From: Saccoglossus kowalevskii
Lineage: Eukaryota; Hemichordata; Enteropneusta; Harrimaniidae
DNA length: 28,183 nucleotides
Direction of reading: 5' to 3'
Assembly: GCF_000003605.2 (NCBI RefSeq)
Contig: NW_003143803.1
Coordinates: 136,115-164,297 of the forward strand
How positions within the stretch are numbered: the stretch's first letter is position 1; each line of letters opens with the position of its first letter. Of this stretch, positions 12,114-23,700 are shown one piece after another. The notes under the pieces are model-generated. The model worked only from the letters and a program-made list of their open reading frames with translations, ran no database searches and was not told the DNA's origin. The translations under genes and the position numbers were made by a program.

Positions 12114-12522
12114 ACGGTTATGTTGAAACTTCCACACCATGTACAACAGCAAAATAAATGAACGTACTCCGCGTACATGACGTGGAAAAACACAAGAATA
12201 CGCCATATACCGTAAACGTAATGATCGGTTACACAGCTGTATATGCCGTTTTAGTTTCAACACGGGGTAAATGGTTTCAACTTAAATTGGCGTGTATTTC
12301 TGCATTTTTGCGTCCAAATGAATCAGCGATTATTTAGAAGTTTACGTTTTAACGTTGAACGGTGATCGCATTTTTTTCAAATATTTCGGTTGATTTACGT
12401 TGGACTGAATGAACGACAAACAATGTGATTCCGCTGACGGTTACGCGACGGTTACACCATCGCATAATCCCACGGTTGTACGACGCTTCGCACGGTTATT
12501 CTTCATAACCGCTATGTAACCG
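12114..12522. promoter_or_regulatory. Cluster of CGGTTA / TAACCG motifs
   Basis: ACGGTTA or close forms occur at 12114, 12225, 12437, 12448, 12472 (ACGGTTG) and 12492, with inverted TAACCG at 12506 and 12517. Six of the eight lie within about 90 bp. The motif resembles Myb-type YAACNG or Grainyhead half-sites. There is no gene beside it to assign a target. Confidence 0.4.
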
Positions 12523-12852
12523 GCCCGGAACATTTCATGCAGTGAAGCTCAAAATAGAATTATCTATCACAATTTTGGTCTCGTACTTATTTATCAACAT
12601 TATTTTACTAAATACCTCCTAATGACGTGTGGGTACAAGGTTTATTACTATGGGATGTTTTGAGAGTAATGGCCGGGATTTATCTTGAGTATGAATTTCC
12701 CCTAACATGGCATGTTGTACTACATATGATATCTACATATGATATATATAGTGTAGATGTCGATTATTGCAAAACAAAAGTGCTCAATGTATATGTATAT
12801 GTAGAGCGGATAAATACGGTAATAGAGGAAATATTACATGATACATGAATAT

Positions 12853-12910
12853 TAAAACTCGACAGCACTGTTTCGTAAGGTACGAGTACCTCACTCATCA
12901 GGAGCTTTAT
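12853..12910 (-). ncRNA. Hammerhead ribozyme (retroelement type, short stem III)
   Basis: On the minus strand the whole catalytic core is present in order: CTGATGA (12901-12895), stem II, GAAA (12874-12871), a short stem III, then the GTC cleavage triplet ending at 12861. Stem II is 9 bp (GTGAGGTAC with GTACCTTAC, one G-U pair) closed by a 2-nt loop. Stem III is ACAG with CTGT and a 2-nt loop. Stem I is 8 bp pairing 12902-12909 with 12860-12853 (CTC/GAG, a G-U, AAA/TTT, T-A). Predicted cleavage is after C12861. Very short stem III is typical of the hammerheads of Penelope-like elements and animal retrozymes. No reverse transcriptase and no second ribozyme copy was seen nearby, so it is probably a relic. 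Confidence 0.87.
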
Positions 12911-13500
12911 GTTTAATTATTCACTGCACCAACGAGCACACATTATAAACTTCGCAAGTTAACATATTAATTAAAAATAAAAAACGTACAGGTTTAAGTG
13001 TTACATAATAAGGCTTTTGATCTGTGTCGTCATGGTGATACGAGTTCATTTCTTTTGTTTAGCGTGGAGTGGTGAGGTCTAAAAATTATGATAATTTTTT
13101 CCTTCAAACATAGAATGCATCGTTTGCTGGAGCTACTGTACGGGCTACCGCGAGCAAAAAATTTCCATGTTATTCTATGCTCATTAGTTTTTTCTTTGAG
13201 TGTCCAAACATGCTTACTTAGTTATGTCGCATTTCTAGAGGCCTGATTACGAAATGAGACAGCGTGGTTTCTGTACCTTGTTTTGAATTAATTTCCAGTC
13301 CGACGTATGGTTGGCTAGTTTGTTTGTCAAATCGAACAACTTCCGTTTAGTATATCACGCCAGACTGCAAACACTTCCCGACCAGTTGACATGCCGTTTT
13401 CTTCTGGCAATTGCATAGTCGTGGTGTTCTTATCAGTCGCAAGTTGGCGTTTGTTCTTACTGTTGATAGTATATTTTATATTATTCATACAGCTATAGCT

Positions 13501-13657
13501 GACTTTGATGGTAATTCGGTTGAAAGATTTCCTGCGATTATTACCAGTCGGGAAGCACTTAAATTAAATCAGGAATCGCTTGAGATGTTATTACAGATGT
13601 TGCAGCTACCTGGTGGGTTGAACCAAGAAAATGTTCAACCGAAATACCATCAAAGTC
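13501..13657. repeat. 24-bp inverted repeat with 109-bp spacer
   Basis: GACTTTGATGGTAATTCGGT... at 13501-13524 and its reverse complement at 13634-13657 differ at one base. The interior has an open plus-strand frame without a known domain. It is probably a small MITE-like element or hairpin. Confidence 0.75.
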
Positions 13658-13875
13658 GTCCGTCGACCGTGTCAACTTTTTACTTTTTTCTATTTTTTGT
13701 TAAAAAACGATTCCAGTGATATTATATATATGGGTACTACAAGTGTACCTTTCTCAGATTTGTTCATTTTGTGATGATATGTTCAATTCACTAATTTAAA
13801 TGAATATGTTTGTAATTTTTGGTAAAAAGTGATATTTTCGACTTCTTGTTAAAAACCACAAATTCGATTGCTTTG

Positions 13876-13899
13876 ATATATATATATATATATATATAT
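13876..13899. repeat. (AT)n microsatellite
   Basis: About twelve AT units without interruption. Confidence 0.97.
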
Positions 13900-13908
13900 T
13901 AGGAAACT

Positions 13909-13970
13909 AAACTATATATTTTCGGAAAGCTTATTGTATGAATTTTAACATTTTTTTAGTATTTGTTTAT
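13909..13970 (+). repeat. Dispersed repeat, copy 2
   Basis: Inverted partner of bases 1-63. It lies about 500 bp from the 3' breakpoint of copy B and directly beside an AT microsatellite. Confidence 0.8.
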
Positions 13971-14477
13971 GGTCACTTTAGTTTGAAATATGCACAAGAA
14001 TGTGCTTTTTTGGTCAAAAGTGATTTTAAAAAAATAGCTTCTAAACCATGCTTCTCTTTCCTGTCAAAATTTGTTTACGGGTACATTTGTTTACTATGAA
14101 AAAAGTGCTGTCTTGAAAACTGTCTAACAGTTGTAAATTTTGCAAGGCAGCAGCTCAAATTTCACTACTTCAAGTTTATGCATAAATTAACACCTAGGCT
14201 AGTTGTCTGTATGATTGTTGTAACACTGTTCAACCAAAAACAATGCCCGACGGCGTTTTGAAGATAAACACATTGTCAATCATTTGTGAAAATTTCAAAA
14301 CAAAGTTCTGGGATGTGCACTAAAAAGAACCTGAGATAATTGCTAATTTGCATAACAATCCACTCAGTAAGAGGTTTGCTAATGCTCATAATTAAAATGG
14401 CTGTAACATTCCAAATTTAAATGTATTATCGTTTTGTAAAAAGTTAAATATAATGCACAATATGGAGACACATGAAT
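13971..14477. other. Spacer next to the copy B breakpoint
   Basis: No gene or strong repeat was recognised. Homology to the channel arms begins at about 14478. Confidence 0.6.
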
Positions 14478-14618
14478 AGCAAAGAGAATTAGACTTCCTT
14501 GATCGTAATCGTTAAAATACAGTACACATAACCTCTAAATCATTACACATCATGGTAGTTTTTGAAAGTACAAAGTGAATAAAAAAGTTCAATTAATATT
14601 CCCTTTAATTGCAATTAT

Positions 14619-14624
14619 TTTATT
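14619..14624 (-). promoter_or_regulatory. Poly(A) signal AATAAA of copy B
   Basis: AATAAA on the minus strand about 120 nt after the copy B stop codon, within the conserved 3' UTR. The aligned copy A sequence has lost it (AATAAC). Confidence 0.55.
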
Positions 14625-14745
14625 TAAAGTTCAAGAACAGATAACATGGCAAACATTAATAACAATTACATGGCATAAACAATGAACAATGTGCTACTGG
14701 TGTGACGTAATATTAGAGCGTTAAGATCATGACATTCAAGCTAAT

Positions 14746-17700
14746 TTAAGTCCATAAAATTGTCAAGATGCTTAATAGGAGTTCAATTACTTCAAACAGT
14801 GTTATAGCTGACATCCCAATCCATAGTCCAAGGGCGCCACCAATGTCAGCAAACAGGTCAAAAACCTAAAACATGAACATCGTAATATATTAATATTAAG
14901 TGCAAATATACTTGGAATGAAGTTAGTTATGTATTTACATGAAATACATGCATTCTAGTATTCATATTAGAACAGTTGAGATGTTATACATACATATATA
15001 CATTACTTACATCGTATGCTTTTTCTTGAGATACTGTTTCAATGTGTAGACTGTCAATGTACACGTGGACAAGGGCGATGTTTCCTCTGTTGAGCAAAGA
15101 ACCAATAATAAAGCTACAGGAATGTGTTACTAGTACAATGCATTGCATCATTGGCAAGATCCAATCCAAGATCCAGGTTTTATTAAAATTAGTATGATAC
15201 CATGAAATCACATTACCTCAGAGTCGATTTGTTAATGGACTTGGTTTTGCTATTCATCACATTCAAGAGATTTAACAGACGTTCCTATTGAGGAAAAAGA
15301 TTAGAGAGTATAAGTAATTCAAAACGTTGCTAACAATGTAATTGCCATCTCTTAGTACAAAAGTATAAATAGTTTTCTAGATTTGGAAGAAAAATAAAAT
15401 GTATGTACAATAAACACTATACGCACTGATAAATTAAACATTATATAAATGCATAGTATGAACTCAGTGTGCTTAAACTGTGGAGGATGTTTACCTAATC
15501 ATATATAATATTATTTCCCACGAATAGCGCTTTTGTTTGTTAGTTATTGACAAGTTGTCGCCTGTTTTTCAATGATCGTTCATGTATGTTAACAATGGTC
15601 AACATACATTACTGTATCTCCTTTAATGCATTTTAGGCAGAGTATAAGCTTAAATTCACTGGGAATATAATTAAAACTGTAAACGTAATACATTATCCTC
15701 GGCAATATTCACGACATGTAGTTTTCCTCCGACTAGAATACGTTTTGTTGAATTCATATAAACTAACCAATAATTCATGCACACTCAAATACGTGGTTCA
15801 AAAATGTATTTATTTATTCATGTGTGCGTCTCATTATTATATGAAAGAATTGCTCTACTCACAGAGTAATCATCTGATGGCCAAACTGCCAGAGACGTAG
15901 TCATGCTGTAGCTGTATCGACTGCAAAAGACATGGCAACACTTAATTAAAACAAGTATATTCGTTTGTCATGTTTTCATACCATTTCCCAATAATTTTTT
16001 TACATAATATTAAATATAATAAATAAGCAATAATATATCATAACTTACCTGCAAGGTTCAGGACAGTTACATTTTAGTTTGTCATAATTATTTAGGTATT
16101 TTATCATTTGGTGGCACAAATCTAATGAAAGTAAAAACAATGAAACGTTACCTACCTTAATGTTTTATTTCATTAGGTTAATATAAAAGAAATCATTAGC
16201 GCTCAAAATTCATTGTAAATCTAAGTGTTTTAAAATATGACACATTGTTGTTCCACCTTTAAAATCACTTTAAATATTTCGTATTTAAAAACACTAAGTG
16301 TTTTCTTAAAATGTTTTACCCCCAAAAAAGTAAAAATGTTTTATTTTAAAATAGTAGTGTTGTAATGTAACCCATTTGGGATTTTAAGAAACACTTAGTA
16401 TTGTATTATAATCTATTTGCGATTTTATGAAAAACACTTAATGTGTTTAATTATAAAACATAATTTTAACGTAGGGACAAAAATGTGTCATATATTAAAT
16501 CACTTAGCTTTTCAGTGTAGTGTATACAGAATGACGTGTTAGTCGTTATATTCGATAAACGAAAACTTTTTCTAACAATATGAAAATAATCGAGATTACT
16601 TATTCTTTGTACCTTCAATTATTAATACTTTTTTTTAAGTATATATCAATTTATTCATTTATTTAGATGATATCACGTATTCATTGTAAGGTTTATTTAG
16701 TAAATATCAATTTATTCATTTATTCAGACAATCGTAGACAGACACGCAAACAATCGCCCACGCACTCACCTTGCGTTTTGTTCAACATATCACACTTCTT
16801 ATAGCCGTTTTTTGATATGGCATCCACACAACCACATTTGTCACGTAAAAATGTTTGTAAACACTCTTCCCTGCAGGCCTGGTAAAATAAACAATTATTA
16901 TGTCAAAGGTATTGCTTGTTTATCTTTGAGCCGATCACATTTTACGTTTGGATGAATATAAAGTTTCTAAAATTGTTTTTTAGATTAACAAAGTGTAACA
17001 AAGCACCATTCCTTGCTCATCATTTTGATTCTTCATAAAGGAACGCTAATACGTTTCACAGTAGTGTACAAATATTTAAACATACCAAAGTTGAGTAAGG
17101 ATAATTGCCATAAGGTGTCTTATCTTCTTTTGTACAATTATCCCATGGTTGTCCCAAAGTCTTTGTTTCACTCTAAAAAAAGAAATAAATATACACATCG
17201 TACACGAGAGAAGAGAGAGTGAGAGTGTTTTTTTTTTAAACAAAAACTTTGATAGATTTCTTAATCGACATGTGCGTGCGATGAATAAAACTAGTCGTTC
17301 AAACTTACGATAGAAATTCCAATCGATGTTTTATATCCAGGTACAACGCTAATTGACTCATCTTCTGGAAAGGGGTGATTGTTTGGATTATGCACAGATA
17401 ACACAAATCCGACGCCTTCAGATAATAATGTTAAATATTCAGATTGTTCTACAAATAGGATCAGTGTAACACCTTGTAACGATATAGGAAACAGTAATTC
17501 ATTATTTTAATTTGACATATTTTGAAAGAACAATGATATGTATTATATACATGCAATGCATAAATACTTAATTGGTATTAAACATAATGGCGGATGTGGA
17601 CCACCTTTGAACGTCGCACTACTTTTCACACATTACAATTTATCACTATGAATTGTTGTTGTTGTTGTTTAATGTTATATTATATTATTTCAAATTATTT

Positions 17701-20700
17701 AATTAAGTAATAAATTTTAATAACTAATTAATAACTAAATAAACTCAATCGCATATATTGTTCGTGTAGTTAAGATAGCGAGATTATTAGTATAAACTTT
17801 TATATGTTGAGGTCGAAGTAACATATAATGTCACGTAAGTTGGTCAAAATCTAGCTTTTTCGAGGAGAGTCAAGGCAACCTCACTAGTATCTGCAAAAAT
17901 AAACAACACAAGTTTAACCTGTGTACTTATAAGTTTCAAAGATTAATGCAAGACAATGCGATTTTTATTCACTACCGTTAGTAATGTTGATATTCACATC
18001 TCTTTTGTTCGAGTGAGTGCAAACAATTCAATGTTAGTACTGGCTACTGTTCATTTGTTCATCAGTATAAATTAAACATCTGTAACGCAAATTATTGTAA
18101 TTTTTACTAAAATCATACTATTTTTAATAATGTTGCCTTTTGGCAAATCAGTGTTTAAGTTGGGGGTTCAAAATTTTCAAACTTTCTGACACCCCCCCCC
18201 CCCCAGGACCAGAAATCGTGATGGCTGCCTCGACTTATTTTGTGTCAGCATTTTTTGTATCATACTATTTTCAAGACCATTGGCGTGTCTTAGTTTGACG
18301 AACACACTTTTTAAAAAAACGTTTTTCTGAATTTTTGAATTGTCTGGAAAAGACCGGAATGGTTGACCAGGCTTGCATTCGAACGTTGTTTTCTTCATCG
18401 GTTTTCGAAAAAATAAAACATATGTCATACAAATTATCGAATTTTTAGTAGAATCATACTATTTTCAAGAACGTTGGCATTGTATGGCAAATCACTTTTC
18501 AAAAGTCGTTATTCTGAAATTTTCAAGCTGCCTAAAAGTCTGAAAGTCATTGGATAAACCAGAGTGTGTTTTGGAGGTCAAATCTGTGACATACTGTTAA
18601 TCAACTCACCGTTGCGTGAATTATGATTTTTGATTGGCCAAGGGACTTTGGGCAAAAAAAAAAACGGCAATCAGTCACGCTTGTTTAGCTCAACGATTTT
18701 TACGACGTTCTTGCCTTTTGTTTTACAAGCCCGTACCTGTCACAGGGTTGCCAGTTTTTGCGGGCTTTTTGTAAGCATGCTGCTATGTGTTCTCAGTTTC
18801 TATCTGACACGCAATGAGTATTTAGTCACCGCTCCTGTTTGTTTTACAGATTGGTCATTTGTATATCAATAAGTCCAACACAAGGTCGCGCTACCACTTT
18901 GAAAACTAGCGATTTTGCATTTTCATCTGCCGATTTTACCAAATTAACAAATTTGCACAGCTTTAAGGTGAAATTGAGAGGAACTTAAATGTGTCAGATT
19001 ATTTTTCAACGCGGCACATGAATACATCTGCTGTGACGCATTCAATTCCAGAGACTGCCGAACTACGAGGAATCACAATTGCGTAATTTATTTGTTTTCA
19101 GAAAAGTTATATTTCATATATGAGCGTGGCACGTGTCAAAAAACTTAGATATAGACATAAAAAAATTGCAAAAAGCTAAATTCTAAAAATATATATACAG
19201 TTACAATCGAAAGGCGAAAACACAAATGTGATAATATTGACAAAACAGGCACCAGTAACTAATACTGACACCTCAAATGGCTGATTGGCATTTACACTTT
19301 CAAAATACTTTACTTTAAGTGTGGCTTACCATAATGTTTGCCAGTTTTTGAAGTTGTGTACAATTCTCTGTTTTCTGTTGATGGGTTGAATGTAAAACAA
19401 TTTCCGTATTCATTGTCTTGAAATTCCGAAATATCACTGGAAGTATAACATAAATAAGTAAAGAAAACACCAACAAGGTAATTATAAATAATTACACGGT
19501 ATTTTCAACGAGTGTGACGTCATTATGGGTCGTGCTTGTTCGCATGTTTGCATAGCTGCTAAATGCGACAGCTATACGGTGAACTCAAAGTATAAGATGA
19601 CACCTATGCAGTATTCAGTCATCTTATGAATAGTTCATGTTATTTTTAAATTACGCTTTGAATTTCAGAGTGTCCATTTTCGGCCAAAATATGCTGAGAA
19701 AATTCTTTTGCTTGACGACCGTGCATGTCGAGATTAGATTATACGGAATTTACATAACATATATTATTAGGCTGAAAACTTGATATTTAGTCACATTGAT
19801 GGACGGACCAATCGCCATCTGATGTACCGGGGTGCTGTAGAGTGGAGTTCACTGCACCTAGACCTCTGGTTAAGTAGCATTGCGTTGATGAATATTGTCG
19901 CTGATACCACTGATTTTGTTTTTTGGCATTACACATAATCATGTAGTCATTGCATCGTGGCAATTAGAAATCTATGCAATAGGTTGGTTGATTAGAATGT
20001 ATTTTGTTTTTATTGTTTCATGATAAACGACGGAGACAAACATGGTGACAGTAGTTCATGCGTTATAACGACCATTTCTGTTTGGACGAACATCATATTC
20101 AATACTGTATACTGTTACAGTATTTCAATGTAGTAACATTGAATATTCACGAACCAGCTACTTAATTTAATATTACTTTAATATTACCCTGCTTGGCATG
20201 TTTTCTGTTGATATCGACATTTCAATATCATATCTTCCCGTTGATGTCCATACTTAGCTATCTCTTCAACAGGCACGTCAAGTATACTCCATATATCTAG
20301 TGCCGGATCAAACGCAGAAGCCAAAATAACATGCCTCAGGGATAGCGGATCTCTGTTAGGAATTATCCCAGTCGATGTATTAGTATAGTATTTGTCTTTG
20401 AAGTCGACAAAGAGTTTGGAATCTTGTGTTATGTCATAGAAATACTCAAACCAATGTGGATCTGCAAACACATCAATATCACGGAATGGGTCCAAAACTG
20501 AAAAATATGATGTTGTATTATGATCAGATTCTAATATTAGGCTTTCTGATATCGCATCTGTTCATGTGAAAATCATAATATATTCCACAAAGCCTATTTA
20601 CAACGTATTTCGGGAATAACTACTTCCTTTACACGCTTACAATATAAATCATTCGATCATCGTTACTGACACAAATGATACTATTATTATACTTAAAATA

Positions 20701-23700
20701 ATTTGTACAATGATTTAAAAAACATTATTTACACTATGACACATTTTCGGAGAGATTATCTTCATCTTCAATAAAACTACATGGTGGTTCATATCATGTA
20801 CAGTACCATACAGACATATATATATCAACCACGTTACCTACTCATTTTGATATATTTTCTATTGAGCAATGAAGTTTGTCGCGAATTGTCTGGATTGTGA
20901 TTATAAGAAACGCCTTATTCATAAACATTGTAATTAGGATTTATTTATTATAACAATTTACGTGTTGCACACAAGAGATTTTATTATGTATTTAAATATT
21001 ATCATATTAAAATCGATAACAGCCCACGCTCAGAGATGGGATTTAAAGCCCTGAGTTAGTCACATTTAACACATGTGGATTGAAACTGGAAAGGAAATCT
21101 AGATACAGTTGTGAAGGTAGAGTTCGACGCCCCAATTCATGAGCTCCACTCACTGGCTACAGGAGTTTCACTGGGGTGACTAACTCTGTTCTGTATAGTT
21201 TTGAATGAACGGATTCTTTCGAAGTCAATTGCACGTCATGGCAACTGATGTTTGACTTGCCTGGCATGTCTGCAAGGAAATCTGTATATTCTTTTAATAC
21301 ATTTTTTGATCTGGGTCTTATAACCTAGATATAAATACTAAATGGTTTCTTTCCTTTGCAAGGAGACTAATCATATCAACCCATCGTTTAAGTGTTTGGA
21401 ACCACCATGCCATGGTCAAAATTTCAATTCAGCCACTAGTTCATATATACATATAGATTTGTGCGTTGTCGTCAGTAGAGTTTCTTGCCCTATACTTATT
21501 GTCAACTGACATAGCACAGTTCATCTGTTCCTTCCATTTTATATGTGAGAGTCATTCCACCCAATTCACATTCCACCCAATACACATGCGCCGACGTGAT
21601 GAGCTGTTTAAATTACAGAGTCTGCTATCTTCAGGCATAAAATCACCAACATACTGAATACCTTGGTCAGAGAGAATCTGTTTGGGTATAGCAACTCAAC
21701 TATAAATAGTCAGTAGTGTCTCCACTACCATCTGATTTCTCTGCCAACATGTTTTGAGAGGCATAGGGTTGTATAATCAAACACTAAGTATGTACCGACA
21801 CCCACTTGCAGTGATTGGTTGTATTTTCCCCACCGGGTCCATTGCAACTCATTTAAATGGAATATCAATCAAGAACATGACACTAAGGGGAACCTTACTA
21901 AAGTCATGTTCCATCACCTCCGAACAGGGGGCAAAACATGCAAACTTCTGACAGGTTTAGATGGCGAATGTGTGTTGATTGTAGTCATGTGTGGTGTAAA
22001 GTCAATTTGACAGTAGTCGGGCAATCATGAGTGTGTGTGTGTGTGTGGGGGGGGGGTCTTCTATAATTTGGCATATTGTCCAAACTTTCATTGACAGTAT
22101 TTTCACTTGTGCCCAAATCGTGAAGACCTATGGCATCTAACTGAGGTGAATTTTATATGTTTTACTCATTTTGGATTTCTGTATGTGTTAGCCATCTTAT
22201 TAAACTTGGGTTCGATTGCAGACTGATCACAACCTTTGGTATATTTAGCGTGCATCATTCCGGGGTCTGCAAATTTCGCAACTTTACTTGAGTCATGACA
22301 CAGATGTTATTACAGGGCTACACAGACTAAAATTCCGTTCAGCACTTCCACAGTATAAAACACAGTGAAACTATATGACTAGGTTTTTTTCCAGTTTGAC
22401 CTGAGACTGACGTTGAACGCCGGGCTCGGCTATATTAGTACGTGGATCTGCCCAGCCGATTTCAGGGCCACCCAAAGTGTGAACCATCTTTGTAGGACAA
22501 ATCTTGAGCAGCAACCTTGTGGAAGCACGCCATCCAATTTTAAATATCGGCCATGACGTCACACATTTTATTGTGTCGTTATTTTGTGGCCACACCCGTA
22601 CATTCATCACTATCAAGTCAAGTTCAGTGGCGACATCTCGGGCACATAGCACGACTCACATCCAGATATTTGTACTTGTAGTGTTAAATGTGTTAAACTC
22701 TTGGCTATAAATAGTACATCGGAGTGCGGGATCGGGACGTTATACTATAATAATATTAAATAATAATAATAACTACATAAACACATTCCTAGTGCACAAC
22801 ATGTAATTAATTTATTATATTCAGAATCCAAATACTTTGTGATAAAGATGAAGCTTTAATTAAACATTTACTCTGTTGAAGCTAAGTAACGAATATACTA
22901 TTCTTATAAAATTAATAATTAAAAATGTCATTTACCATAATCACAGTCATTTTCGTCATCGCCACCATCGCAATCGATAAACAGGTCACATCTCATATGA
23001 AGAGGAATACATTTAGGCAGTGTATTTCCATTTGAAAATATGCCGGCCTTGCATTTGTATTCGCCCGGACAAACTAGAAAATAGTTATACAAACATGTTG
23101 CTATTATATATTTAAAAAATAAGGTAATGCTCGTTAACTCAACATATCTCGGTATATGGCTATATAAAATCGAGTGATAAAGTAATTTCGAGCCTATCTG
23201 CTAGAAGCTGAACAAATGACACCTAAAGTAAATTACACCTGTCCAATGATTTGTTAAACCACCGCTTCAAATCATTGAGAAAATGCTTGCGAACCCACAT
23301 TGGTGAATATCTTGCCATAATTGTAGGAACTGCAAACGTTCAACAACTACAATATATTATAATGTGTTCATTGTTTGTGATGCAGGCATTCTTAGCGACA
23401 ATATCAGAAATATGTGTGTCAATGTCGTTAGACCCATGAACCAGTATCTAGTTTAAGCTATAAATTGAATGAGTATAAAATGACTTGTACCATGCAGACA
23501 GTTCGTTACAATAATTTGCCCTTAACACATTGAGAAGTAATACTGGATACGCGACAAATTAGTATGCTTGTTGAATATCACTGCGCCCACTGTTCCACAG
23601 TATTCGTGTATTTATAACAGTAAAAACAAGAAAAATGGAACACTATTTGAGGGAAATAACGGTCATTCGCGTCTGAGGTATCATGGCACTCTTATTATGT

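Larger units (their letters stand above)
14478..20750 (-). repeat. Arm B of the large inverted duplication
   Basis: Reverse-complement counterpart of arm A. Intron lengths in B are 751, 1857, 136, 207, 648, 128, 578, 130 and 145 bp. The excess length sits mainly in intron 2 (about 1.4 kb extra, roughly 17700-19200) and in intron 5, where an inverted-repeat element has no counterpart in A. Confidence 0.92.

Noticed and set aside
13411..13719. 102-codon open frame on the plus strand
   Set aside because: Overlaps the 24-bp inverted repeat and has no recognised domain. Its hydrophobic and low-complexity ends look like repeat DNA read through.
21053..21186. 11-bp inverted pair GAGTTAGTCAC / GTGACTAACTC
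   Set aside because: Arms too short for a confident element. It may be part of an LTR or repeat that I could not define.
22200..22225. GGGTTCGATT resembling a tRNA T-arm / B box
   Set aside because: No acceptor stem, D-arm or A box can be folded around it.
22371..22652. 93-codon minus-strand frame
   Set aside because: No domain or splice context. It lies in repeat-rich intron next to the gypsy relic.
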